From NCBI GenBank assembly GCA_000827495.1, contig KN817591.1:125796-189795 (forward strand): DNA of 64,000 nucleotides, in the 5' to 3' direction. The notes under the pieces were generated by a model. That model saw only the letters and a list, made by a program, of their open reading frames with translations. It was not told the origin of the DNA and ran no database searches. The translations under genes and the position numbers were made by a program. Source of the DNA: Hypholoma sublateritium FD-334 SS-4 (lineage: Eukaryota > Basidiomycota > Agaricomycetes > Agaricales > Strophariaceae). The first letter of the stretch is position 1. Every line of letters begins with the position of its first letter. This document shows, piece after piece, positions 46,748 to 57,989 of this stretch.

Positions 46748-48926
46748 TTAAGCCTTTTCGGCGCCGAGCTTTTCGTTAGCTTCTTCTTCCTCTTTAAGTT
46801 GTTCTGCGATTTTAAGATCCTGAAAATATATTATCAGAGGGAGAACTAAATAAGTAGAAAAGGTCACTTACAATACAAGGTGAGAATGTGCTGCGCATTC
46901 TGATTCTTGGGCCGTATTTGTAGAATAGGAACGGCGACGGTGCAAAGACAAGGCCGACCAGGCCGATGAGCGTACAAGCCCAGTTAACACCCAGCTAGAA
47001 AAATATAAGAACGGATTTTCAACAAAACCAGCACAGCGGACACGCACATTTTCGAACATCTGCACCGTGAACAGCGGGAAGGCGGCCGCAACTGCAGAGC
47101 GTACGACGGTATTCGCAGCGAACGCAGACGCGCTGAACATCAGGTACGTATCGACGAGATAGCTCTGCACCAACCGTCAGCACATGTCGCAAAAATACCA
47201 AAACAAGATGACGCACCAAGAACGACATGAAGATCAAGCTGATAGATGTGCCGATGACGATTGTGCTGAGGCCGGGGACGTACCAGGGCACGCTCGAGTA
47301 CTCGCCCGTCCAACCGAGCCAGAAGATGCCGACGACGAGGAGCGGGCTGCCGAGCATCGCACCAAAGAGGCGCTGCTCGGGCGGCGGAAAGCCCTTCCAC
47401 TTCGCGATGAGTTGCGGGTAGTGCGCCGTCGTCCACAGGTTGATCGCAGAGCCTAGAGTTGTCCCGATTCCCACGCCGATGAAGATGAGGCCGTCCTGGC
47501 CGATCGTGAAGCCACGGCGCTGGATGAATACGATCGGAAAGGCCTGGAACACTGCAGGGGGGAAGGGGGTCAGAAACTGCGCAGTTTCGGAGATGGGGGA
47601 AACACGTACGGGCATACAACAGGCCGTAAACCACGGAGAGGTACGCCGTGATGAGAATCAGGATGGGCTCCATGGCAAGCATCTTGAACGGGCGGAACAG
47701 CGTGCGGTGGACGAGGCCCTTGAACGACCAGTCCTGGTTCTCGTGCTCCGCGAACATGCCCTTGCTCCCCTCCGGATCGGTCTTGCGAATTTTCTTGACC
47801 TTCTTCAGGAGAATCACTGGCGCATACGTCTCGGGGAGGGTGGCGAACATGATCACAGTACAGACGCTCGCAAACAAGAACATGACCCAGAAGACCCATC
47901 GCCACGACGCGCCGGCCTCAAGAATGCTAAAAAAAGAAAGTTGAAAATTAGCTAGAAGTCAAAAAAGGATCAAGGGGACGTACTATCCGCTGATTATAGG
48001 TCCAAGGACGGGACCGAGGAAAACACTGGCGGTGAAGAAACTCGTAGCCGGCCCACGACCGGCTGCTGACCAGATATCGGCAATTACGCCTACAAGCACA
48101 ATCATGATGAGATGATTTCTCAGAATGGAAGTCAATGTACATACCACCGGAATTGGTCAAAGGCGCCACAGCGAAGAAACCAGAAAGGAAGCGGGTAACG
48201 AGTAGTGTCTCGACGTTTTGGGCAAGGGCCTGGCCAAGGATGAAAAGGGTGTAACATGTCATGGCGATCAGAAATACGGGTTTCCGTCCATAGACTTCAC
48301 TTCCAGGACCCCAAAATAGAGGCTGCAAATCTATCAGATGAATTGATCCGTTGCTGAGAAGGACAGAAACTCACTCCGAGAACATATCCCAAAAGGAAGG
48401 TGGTGGTAATAAGGTACGACACCTCCGTATCCGTGTTAAACTGCGCCTTGATGTGCGTGCTCGCAGATGAGGGCGCAGATGACGCGAACGTGCTAACGAA
48501 ACATATTAAAATTCGGTTGGAGCTAGGATAAGATAGCCAAGTGACGTACACATTCACGGTCATAATGATACAGACTAGCGTGAGGAACCACTTGTATTTT
48601 GTGCTCCAGTTTTGCGGGTTTGTTGGGTCGTCGGGGCCGTCCCAAGTAACCCTGTTAGGGTCGTCTGTCGGCAGCGCGGGCACCGAGACGCTCACTGCGC
48701 CCGGTGACTTCAGAGGAGGGTCCCGCGGGTCATCTCCACCGTACCTCTCGATCTCCTCTTCCCCCCGCGAGGTGAGTTCCTTTAGCGCGTTCTGGGGGAC
48801 GGGGGAGGTGGCGCCCTTTGTCTTCTCACTCTGCGGCGACACGGCCCGCTCGAGGTAAGTGAATGAGGACCGGGTTGAGTTGACCATCGTCGGTGGGTTT
48901 GAGGACTCAACATCCAAATGAGACAT
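46748..48926 (-). CDS. MFS drug/polyamine-type transporter (DHA1)
   Basis: A 12-TM proton-driven antiporter. The start is taken at MSHLDVESSNPP (48926); upstream in-frame ATGs exist. A long hydrophilic N-terminus ends in DPTNPQNWSTKYKWFLT, the hallmark entry of fungal DHA1 transporters. TM1 follows (LVCIIMTVNV), then VSYLITTTFLLGYVLG, PLFWGPGSEVYGRKPVF (motif A of the MFS) and VTRFLSGFFAVAPLTNSGG. Next come FFTASVFLGPVLGPIISG, the motif C-type TM5, and GASWRWVFWVMFLF. The central loop (ATLPETYAPVILLKKVKKI) and the C-terminal six TMs follow. The end is KEEEEANEKLGAEKA at 46748. The substrate is not predictable beyond small amphipathic compounds or polyamines. Confidence 0.92.
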
Positions 48927-49837
48927 GGTACGGGAAAGGGGAGGATGCATATACGAAAAGGCCCGCATGCCTTTATAATTTCCAGCGAAAATAATTTGAC
49001 CGGTGAGCCACAGGTGATTATCCGAGCCTCGCGTTGTCGGTTACAAACGTGGATCATCCTCCACAAGCGCTTGCTGCGATCGCCGAGGCCGCGTTCCGTG
49101 CGTCATAATCCATGTGTAATGCCTATATAACTGACTTTCAGGTGGCGTTTCCGCTCGGGCAGGGACTGTGCTTGTCCGTCGTGGTCCCCTCGCTGTCAGC
49201 GACATCCACTGCTCCGACCTGTCTGTCAGACGTCCATGAGGCGCCCACTGCTGCAAATTTGTCTTCAGCGACGATCCATGATATCCTATCAGTATTCACG
49301 CATAAGCCGACCGCGCGGGGCATCCGATATGGGTCGGGCGGCTGAACGTGGGCCCGTGTACTGTCTTGCGTCACAGTGGCGGCCCTTCGCGCCAGATGCA
49401 TGACTCTGGCATGATTGCTATCCTTCAGTAAGCACGCCGAGCCTGAGACAATAATTATGCACTTTGGGAACCATTTTGACAACATTTTGAACACAGCGGC
49501 CGTGCTGTGAATGCACACAGAAGGGAAACAGACCGCTTCATTAGCCGGATGAGTGGGTGTGGATGACTGTATCGCCAGTGGCATGCAGAAACAAAATGCC
49601 TCCGCACCCGACGTCGGACCTCGGCCAGCAACCGGCTATGTTGGTCACCGGGCTATTGCCGGTACCGCTGACTACCGCTGAGCATTGACTGAACATTGGC
49701 TTAGCGCTGGCTTGGCAGTGGCCAGGGGAAAAGAGAGTACGAGCGCTTATCATGCGCAAAATCATATTTAACATTCGTGAAAGCCAAAGCATAGAAAGCA
49801 GAACGACATTTATATAGGACGCCTCGGCAGAAACCCG
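48927..49837. other. Intergenic, 911 bp
   Basis: Upstream region of the MFS gene and 3' end of the Ctp1-like gene, both on the minus strand. The 49138-49584 minus frame lacks protein features. Around 49640-49720 the sequence has GC-rich short repeats of GGC/CCG-type (TTGGCTTAGCGCTGGCTTGGC). No gene seen. Confidence 0.45.
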
Positions 49838-52015
49838 TCAAGACTTTCGTCGGTACCGCCCACCACGAGCCGCCTCGCTGTCGACTTCTTCTCTCTTACG
49901 CTTGTGCATATCCGCCGCCTTTGCATTGATGACGCTAACCTCCTGCGTGTTAGGAAAACCGATATCCCAGTACCCAGGGGGGGTCGGCGCCCGCGCCCAA
50001 GTATGCCGATGCCTCGAAATAGCCTTCTTGTGCGAGTCGATATCCGCCTGCCGGTGGCTCGCGCCCGCTGTCTTTGTGGGCGAGCTCGTCGGCGAGCGCC
50101 AAAGAGGCTGCTTCAACCGTGTCGGAAGCGGGCCAACCGCCTCGTAATACTAAATGAACGGTCAGACCTGATCCGCGAGTGCCTATGTATAGGTGTGTGC
50201 ATCACATACCGCCTTGCAACACTCGCAATCGCCGGCATGCATCTTCTTACGGGCATCACGGCTTCGGACGACCTCATCGTATTGGTAATCCAGCCCGCCA
50301 TTGTTTGCGGGGTCGATGGCATACATCGCATTTATTGACGTGCTGAGGGTCAGTAGTCAGCATGGAGTCGATGATTCAGAAACTTGAGGAATGCAACACA
50401 CTTTTCCGGTTCCTTCTGTTTACCGTACCTGCCGCGACCTTTGAAGACAGAGTACTCGTCAATGACATCATTAGCATTCTCTTTGTTGGCATTTTGCCGC
50501 TCTTTCCCCTTTCTGAGACAGAGAATATCGCCCAATGGTCGCTCATGATCGCTGTGCCTGCGGTGCTTGCTCGGCGACATCCTGACTTCCCGAGCGGCTT
50601 CGGCCAGGCTTGTTCTGGGGCCTTTTCTCCCTGGGGACAATGTCGTGCGGACCTTACGCGGTGACGAATGCAAGTTAGATATTTTAGAAGAACTGGCCAC
50701 GGGTGGGGGTGGCGGCATCTTGGAAGCAGAACGCTGCTCTGCCTGCTTCTTCAAAGGGACCCAAATAGCTGAGTGGGAGATGAGTTCATATGCAGTTATT
50801 TTGGGCATAAAATGACATACGTTGAGTGTCTTCCTCGGTATCCGAAGAATTGGGGATATATTGCGATGCTACAGGGGTATGAATTCTAGATTTCGAGGGT
50901 TTGGTCTTCGTGGGACTAGTCATGGGATAGAATTATTTATTTGAACACACGGATAAAGGCAAAATGAGGTGCTCACGTTTGCTTTTGCTCAGCGCGAAGG
51001 TCATTTACATGTGACGGAGTAGGAACAACAGTTGAAGAACGAGAGGTGTCGACCGTGTTCATTACGGATTTCAATATGCTGCTGGATAGTGGTGAGGGGT
51101 TGAATAGTCGACGTTTCTTGTGCGGCGGTGTCGCTGCTTTATCATCTTCCTCGTCGCATTGCATCTCAATACCACCCAATGGAGGAGGGCGATTCTTGGG
51201 TGTTGGGAAATCTGAGAAGATTGTAAATAAGTGAGAACCAAATGTAACATATGCGTACCATCCGGATTGTTATTCACAAAGGATAGATTAATTGAACCGT
51301 CGATTATAGCCTGCCTCTTCCGTGCGATTATGGGATTGATTTTCGATAACTGCTTCTTGTCCTCAAAGCTGACATCGGGGTGGTCTTCATCGGGCCCGTC
51401 CGACGTTAGCCAGACGTAAACTGCTTTCCATTTCTTATAGTCGGCTCGGTAGCGTTCGTCGGCACGCCGCCTGATGTCGGCGAGATGATCATATCGTACT
51501 TCCAAATCCCTAAAGAAATATGAATAGGAGCTACGTATATACACAAATTTCTCACTTCTTCTCGGCCTCCAGCTGGCGGTAAGCGCGGTCCAGTTTACTG
51601 CGCACATGTCAGCCTGGAAACGTGGAGCATTTTAAGAGACGTACCGGTGTTCATGTTCGTGTTTCTGCTGGGATTTCTCCATGTTCTTGACTCTGATTCG
51701 GTATGTTTGGTTGTCCGTCTTCTCCACCTCCAATCCCGCCTCTGCTACCTCAAGACGATGTATGCACTGGCGGAAGGTGGCACCGATGTTCGCGGTTTCG
51801 ATTTCGGTGATGGCCTCTGAGATGCTCGTGTAGCCGAGGAGATCTGCTATTCGTTGGCAACGGTGTTCCATGTCGAACATGCTCATTGTGGCGGCTCCTT
51901 GCCTGAAGTCGTGCCGCCGCACAAGCGCATTCGTGTCCTTTTCGTGTTTGTCGAGGATTCGTTTGTCACGCGCGCGCAGGGCCGTGCTTGAATATGTGGG
52001 CTTTTCGGAATTCAT
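49838..52015 (-). CDS. CtIP/Ctp1/Sae2-type DNA end-resection factor
   Basis: This protein activates Mre11 nuclease to start resection of double-strand breaks. The best evidence is the C-terminal SAE2 domain: ARKKMHAGDCECCKA (CxxC zinc motif), intron, YYEAVGPLPTRLKQPLW, then HKKAISRHRHTW and PTPPGYWDIGFP. The family's CxxC, RHR and conserved W/GFP patches are all present. The start at 52015 gives MNSEKPTYSSTALRARDKR and a long N-terminal coiled coil (CIHRLEVAEAGLEVEK; RKLDRAYRQLEAEKKDLEV), which fits the oligomerisation region. A basic segment (TPPHKKRRLFNPSP) may be the nuclear signal and a CDK site. Middle exons are disordered. At least seven exons. Mre11-Rad50 binding is inferred. Confidence 0.8.
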
Positions 52016-52348
52016 CCTCAAGAGGCCTCTTGGCTGCAGCCGAGACTGAGCGTGGTTGTGTTTATAAGGCTTGACAAGTATTGGAGGTGGTGGCACTCTG
52101 CTAAGACGACATTGACTCGTGATCGCGACGGCACGCGTCGGGAGTTTATGCCTGCATTAGGTAATACGCGACTGCCTGTCCGGTTCCGCCGGCTACTGCC
52201 GGCAGCTGCGTCGAACCTGCCGCTCCGTCTTCCTCTTGAACTTGACTCGAAAATTCGTGTCACTCTCCTGCACTCAATTTCTCATTATCAGCTTTGTCTC
52301 CGCTATTTCCCGGTTAGACGACATAAGGTTGTTGTTACTCGGCCATTC
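52016..52348. other. Divergent promoter region
   Basis: Spacer of 333 bp between the resection factor and the F-box gene. An open frame runs through but lacks family similarity. No separate gene. Confidence 0.45.
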
Positions 52349-53697
52349 ATGTCTGCCAAAGCGTTCTATCACAAAGATATTCCTCCTTATACCCCGGAAA
52401 TCCCACCAGAGCTGTGGGCTACGATAATACAGGAGGCGACATATGCTGTCGGCGGTTACGAACCTGATCTTATGACGCTAGAGCTTGGCATACGCGGCAG
52501 CTCCATCGACAAAGGGCGATTTCAACAATGGAGAATATCCCTCGTGAGTTCTACGCAGTGTCTATTTGGAGGTCACTGCTACATCTTATCCCGTAGGTAA
52601 CCAAGCGGAACATTGCGCGAGTCAATAAGGCGTGGTACGCACTGGTGTCGCCTTTTCTTTACGAGCACATCATCCTCGGACGAAGCAGGGCCCTTAAGCC
52701 TTTGTTGCACGGCATGAATAGATCTGCCAACGCGACAGATGGGCAAATCAACCGTCCTATAGGCTGGTGGACGCAGCGACTGGATGTGAGCATGCGAGAC
52801 AACCCAAACAGGAATCCACAGGTGGAGATGGACGCGCTGGCCGGGATCCTCGCCCATCTTCCCAATCTCCGCATTCTGACCTTTTCGATCACTGGACATC
52901 GCTACCGCCAAACACTTCCGTCGAACGTGCTGCATTCACTCGTTTGCCGTGACACCCTGAAAATAGTACACTGGCATACACCCCATTTTCCATCCATCAG
53001 CAGCTTCAGCGCGTTCCTAAAGGAGTACCCGCACCTTGAATCGGTCAACGTGAATGAAATCATGAATTCCTCGATCCCTCAAATCCACCTCAACTCACTG
53101 AATACCGTACATGTCCACGGCGTGGGCTTCATAGCGGGCGAGACTCCTACTCTGACGTCGCATATATGGGCTCTCGACCTCCCGGCCGTCCGCTACGCGA
53201 CGTACGAAGTGGAATTCAGCGGCAACGATGAACTTCTAGTCCAAGGCTTCTTTTCGGCTGTCGGCCCTCAGTTGAAAGTCATTCAACTCAATCAACTTGG
53301 CCGTGGTGAAGCTATGGAGGTGGAACTCAACCTGGACGTGACATACGAGGAAATTCTCCAGCACTGCCATGCGTTGCAACAGGTCAATGTCCTGTTCAAT
53401 TCTTGGGACACACTTTGGTTGTTTTACCCTAAATTTCCTACGACGGTCCAAACACTTGTTATCCGTATCCTCAGAGGCCAGCTTTCCCGAAGCGACATGG
53501 GTTTGCTGTTCAACTTATACTTTGAAAATGTAAAGGCTAAAAATCCGGATCTCAAAAAAGTTCAATTGTACAGCGAAATGAACATTCGGGTCCTCCAAAA
53601 GCACCCATCATTTCAAACTTGTTTACTGCGCATGAAGAATATAGGTCTTTCTTTCCTAGACAGCCAGGGGAACATCATGGAACCTGAATGGTCATGA
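52349..53697 (+). CDS. F-box-like protein with leucine-rich tail
   Basis: The start at 52349 encodes MSAKAFYHKDIPPYTPEIPP and ELWATIIQEAT, a degenerate F-box opening. A 53-bp intron (52544-52596) separates it from VTKRNIARVNKAWYALV and SPFLYEHIIL, the second half of the F-box. The remainder has spaced leucine motifs (LPNLRILTF, LNTVHVHGV, LKVIQLNQL) like other agaricomycete F-box proteins that act as SCF adaptors. It ends GNIMEPEWS at 53697. Exon 1 is exactly 65 codons, supporting this ATG rather than the upstream in-frame one at 52052. Divergent from the Ctp1-like gene, with about 330 bp between. Substrate unknown. Confidence 0.75.
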
Positions 53698-53820
53698 AAT
53701 ATATATGCAAATATCGGTGACTTACAAGGAACCTATCGCTCTGACGAATACTCCGACTGCTGCTCAACAACGTCTCGGTTATTCTAGTCGATTATCTCAT
53801 TCCTGTAGCCCATCAGGAAA

Positions 53821-55165
53821 TCACGAGTAGCACTTCGACTCAAGGCCTTGCTCCCACCCCGGATAGAACGGGTTCTCATCCAGCGTCCGCGCCTTCCATC
53901 CACGTGGCACACGCCCTTTCTCCTCCTGCTCCTCCGCCCACGCATCCAGCGCTGGCAGCGCCACATGCAGCGTGTGGTGCGTACCTTTGTACTCCAAGAT
54001 CGCAGGCGGGCCCTCGCGCAGGACCGTCGCAAGTAGGCGCGGGACGCGCGGCTCGCGCCGGAGATCCTCCAGCGGCGTGAACAGTGCCTTGAAGTTGAAC
54101 ACGACCGCGCGCGAGCGTGGGAGGCGGCGTAGCGTCTGCCAGTCGACGCGCAGGTGCACGTCCGCGAGACGCAGCGCGGGGTCCTGCGCCGCACGCGTGG
54201 CCCACTCCGCGTCGCCCGGTTGGAGGTACAGCGGCTGGCCGACCTCGAGCCCCCACGAGCCGCGCTGGATCGGCTTGTCGCACGCGACATTCGCGAAGTA
54301 CCTGCGCATGCGGCCGCGTGCGTCAGCATCCCCATCTCGCCTGGCGCAATCATACAAAGAAGCCGCAGCTCTCCACGCACCGGTCGACCGAGCCGCCGAT
54401 CTTCGTGTAGTCCGGCACGGGCGTGTGTATCTCGTGCAGCGCCTTCCCCATCTTCGTGCCCATGTTCCACCCGATCGCCGAGAGGACGACGCCCGCGCGC
54501 AGGTGGTAGTGCCCCGTCGCCTTGTCCTCGAGCATCACCGCGAAGTCCTCCGGCACGTTCTCGAGCAGGAAACGCAGCGGCTCGAGCCGGCGCGTGTCGA
54601 AACTCAGCCGGCGCACGCCGTTCCAGAAGCGCCCCGTGCGCGCACTGTACGTGAAGAGCCGCGGGTAGCGCGCGCAGAGGAACTGCACGACCATCTCCAT
54701 GAGCTCGCGGCATGCAGCCTCGGCGCCGGGGCTCGTGGCGAGAACAGCGGCGCGCTCGCGCCGGTAGATCGCGAGGCGTTGCGCGATGCGCGCTTCGTAC
54801 GTCGACTCGAGCTCGAGCCACCAGTCGGGCTCGAAGGCCTGCAACGCTGCATATCCATAATCATCAACACAACGTGCGGTTCGTCAGCAAGTCAGCCGGA
54901 TGGGTGGACCGTGCGTACCCATCGTTTGGTGGTATGGGAAGCGGAACGGGCGGTACGGCCGCGGGCGGGCGTCCGCGATGTTGAAGTTGAGCAGCGGCTT
55001 CGGGCGGGGGACACCGGACAGCTTGAAGTAGTCGACGGGCGCGCGGGCGCCCCCGATGCGCCGTACAAAGACCGCGAGAAGGACGGTGGCGATGAGGATG
55101 GTCGCAAGCTGCGGCCAGTTCGCGGCGTCGGCGGAGAGCGAGGGCGTGTTCCAATCCCAGTCCAT
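53821..55165 (-). CDS. Membrane-anchored DUF3445 protein (heme-dependent oxidative N-demethylase-like)
   Basis: Three exons. Exon 1 starts at MDWDWNTPSLSADAANW (55165) and has one TM (LATILIATVLLAVFV), then PYRPFRFPYHQTM. Splicing over the intron just before 54850 gives MALQAFEPDWWLEL. The family core is VPEDFAVMLEDKATGHYHL followed by GVVLSAIGWNMGTKMGKALH and EIHTPVPDY. A second intron (about 54394-54302) joins VDR to YFANVACDKPIQRGSWGLEV. The last exon gives LRVDWQTLRRLPRSRAVVF and ends QGLESKCYS at 53821. Known DUF3445 relatives bind heme and demethylate small amines in bacteria. The N-terminal anchor suggests ER or another membrane; the substrate is unknown. A P450-like look (TM plus PRP) is misleading, as no CxG heme motif exists. 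Confidence 0.85.
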
Positions 55166-56055
55166 TGGGGCGTGCACTTGGCGCTTGGCGTGGAAGGGGG
55201 TGGTGAAGGCCAGGGGGTGGTTGGGGAAGGAGGGTAAGGAGTGTCCGTCTTTATTTATCGTTATCAACTGAACCTTAAAACGCTAGTGATTTGCCGTGTG
55301 TGAACCTGTGTGAACTGCGAGAGTCCCTTCTATTGATAGTACACGCGCTGCGAACGTTGGCGCAGATTGGCGCTGAGATCGTGGGGTGGATATGGGCAGT
55401 GCTCTACCTATTCTCAGACCAAGTACTGTCGTCTAAACACATAGACGAGACAATAAGTAGATGGTATCTCCGTATTATAATGGTCCTCGGTCTCGCCACC
55501 AACGTCAGCGCAGATTTGTTAGGTTAGTCAACAAATAATTCAAGCAACTTCCTCAGCCTCACTTGGCGCAGATTCAGATTAGCGTAGAGAATATTATGCG
55601 AACTCGCGCTGCATCTTCGACGTCGACTCGCCCTGCCAATCTTTCCTGAACACGACCATAGATAATTAAATAATATTCGTATTAATCAAACATCCCCCTC
55701 ATCAACACCTCCGCCCTCTCCTCTAAACACGATCGGCAGAAAGATGCAAATCTAGAGAAATACGCAGGTATCATACAGGCGCCCCGGGGAGCCGAGGGAG
55801 AGGAAGTAAATTATTTAAGTAAAGAAAAGAGAAAAAAACAACAGGTTCGTGACAAAAGGCAGGCAGGGTACAAGTTAGACAGCCACAGCGGCTTCGTGTG
55901 TTCGAGAATAGTACAAATCCATGGGTGGTTGGCGTGGCGGTTGGTTGGTTACACAGCGATCGAGACAGACACATACGAAAGAGATTATTAGAATAACAGA
56001 CGCAGGCGCACGTACGGCGCATTGGGGTTCGTTCACGACCCATTCATGATCGGCG
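55166..56055. other. Intergenic, 890 bp
   Basis: Contains the DUF3445 gene promoter and the 3' UTR of the FHA-RING gene. The 55291-55527 plus frame has no supporting features. Confidence 0.5.
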
Positions 56056-57989
56056 CTAGCGCTTCCGCTTCCCGCCAACCGTCCCGTCCACGTCCACGCC
56101 GTCCATCGCATCTCCGTCCGCCCCCATCATCCCCATCTCCGCCGCTGATCCTCTATCGACGTCCACGAACATTTCCTCGTCCTGCTCGTCCGTCAGGTCG
56201 AGCGGCGACCCGCCGCGATCGCCGCTCCCACTCGGACGCGCATGGGGGACACGCCGCCCGCCCCTCGTGCGAGGCGCATGTAGTCCCGCGCCGGATGGGC
56301 CTTCTTCGACCTCCGTCTCAGCCCCGCCGCCCCCCTCACGATCGTAGCGTACGCCGAGGCCCGAGCCTGCGCGCGAGCCTGGTTGGAGCTGGTCGCCATC
56401 GGCACCGGCAGCGAGCACACTTCGGGTGGCACCGCCCGCGAGGTCCGCATCTCCATCCACATCCAGCCCATCGAGTGCATGAGGCTTGCCCTCGTCCGCA
56501 TCATCGATGTCGCCGAGCACCTCGTCGTCATCCAGCGCATCGAAAAGGTCCGCGTCCTCGATCTCGACGTCCTCCTCGAGGTCCGCAAACGTGCGGCACA
56601 GCGGGCACGAGAACGCGGGGTGGTGCGCCTCGAGCAGCGGCCGGATGCACTTGTAGTGGAATGTGTGCGAGCAGGGTGCGATAAACAACGCCTGCCGGAT
56701 GGACACGCTGAACAGGCCTGTGAAAAAAACGTTCGAGTGGTGGTTGGAGTTTTTGTGTGGTAGAAAGGAGGAAGAAATTTTATTAGGGGGAAAGGGAAAG
56801 TGGGAAGGAGGGGGACGCACAGATGCAACAGTCCGGGATGCTCGATGTCTTCCCCCCTGCACCGGGTGGAAGCTTCGCTGCGGGGAGCTTGCCACCTGCC
56901 GCTGGAGCGGGAAGTGCGAGTGACTTGAGGTTCTTGAGTGCATTCGTGCTGCCCACAAAGATCAGTTCCCGCCACTCCAGAAATTTTCAAAACCACGCAC
57001 TTGAAGGCATTCGCCCCCGCCTGCCACTCGCGCCCGACCTCGATCCTTATCTTCACACTCTTGTAGATATCCTCCGCACCGCCCTGGTAGTCCACGCCGA
57101 GCTGCAGTATATCCCCGTCCTTGATCTGATGCGGCCTCGACTCCGTGTTCGCGGGGCTCAATCTAACATGGTTGAGGAACGTGCCCGAGCTGCTCTTCGT
57201 GTCCTTGACGAAAAACCTGCCCCCGCGCTCGACCCACACCTCGGCGTGCGCGCGCGAGACGACCTTGGAGCGGAACGCGAGCTTGTTGCTGCCCAGGGCG
57301 TTCACGGCGGCGAGCCCGAGCCCCGAGCGGTCGGTGAAGCGCCCGATGCGCAGCGCGGCGTCGCCCTCGCGCAGGTCGCGCGCAATGGCATCGAACCGCA
57401 GCGAGCGGCGGGTGTCGAGGTGCGGCACCAGGCGGATGCGGTGTGCTGGGCCACTGGCGTTGGGCCCTGAGGCGCTGGAGGCTGCGCCCACCGGTGGTGG
57501 CGCCGCGCCCGTCGGGAGCGGTGGCTGCGGCTGCTGCTGGCGGTTGTATGGCCCGACACCGAGCACGGCGGCGGCGGTGGCGGAGGCGGAGATGATGGGG
57601 GGTGCCACCACCGCTGGTGTGGCGGCGGCGGCGACGTTGCCCGCAGAACGTCTGCGACGCAACATGGCGGAGAGGGCGCTGGTGTTGTTCGACGACTGGC
57701 CGACGATGGCGGCGACGTTGGGCACGACGGTGCGACGGCGAGCAGCGGCGGAGGTGGGTGACGGCGGCGGGGAGGCGTCACGCTGAGGATTGTGGTGGTC
57801 GGTGTTGAGCTGGATGTGTGACTGTGAGGAATTCCGTGGCCTTCCCCGCAGAAAAGAGCCTAAAATGGTATGTCGCGACGGCGGCGATTCACCAGTCCGA
57901 CTCTGCTGCCCGTCCATCGTCGTCGTCGTCGTCGTCGTCGTCGTCGGCGGTGTGAGCTCGGGCACACGGTGGTTGCTGGTCAAGTCCAA
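56056..57989 (-). CDS. DMA1: FHA-RING E3 ubiquitin ligase (Dma1/CHFR class)
   Basis: Mitotic checkpoint ligase that recognises phosphothreonine through an FHA domain and transfers ubiquitin through a RING. The start at 57989 leads into a disordered region with a poly-Thr run. The FHA domain spans about residues 180-310: LRIGRFTDRSG, SKVVSRAHAEVWVE, FFVKDTKSSSGTFLN and HQIKDGDILQLGVDY (conserved R, S-R-x-H and S-S-G-T-F-L-N). After introns at about 57004 and 56820 the RING reads PDCCIC-LFSVS, PCSHTFHYKCIRPLLE and FSCPLCR, complete C3H2C3 order. The tail is acidic, then LDLTDEQDEEMFVDV and a basic end (VGGKRKR) at 56056. FHA before RING is the Dma arrangement. The acidic tail is longer than in yeast. 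Confidence 0.9.
57917..57946. repeat. (CGT)n microsatellite in the FHA-RING gene
   Basis: Nine or ten CGT triplets in a row (plus-strand reading) encode the poly-Thr run near residue 16 of the minus-strand ligase. It lies in the disordered leader and probably varies among strains. Confidence 0.85.

Noticed and set aside
53972..55237. 421-codon plus-strand open frame
   Set aside because: It is antisense to the DUF3445 gene, Arg/Ala-rich from GC-rich codons, and has no motifs. The minus-strand family match is decisive.
53821..55267. Cytochrome P450 reading of the TM plus proline-rich start
   Set aside because: No heme-Cys motif, no ExxR; the core matches DUF3445 instead.
56022..56684. Arg/Pro/His-rich plus-strand frame
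   Set aside because: Shadow of the GC-rich FHA-RING gene; no domain and extreme composition.
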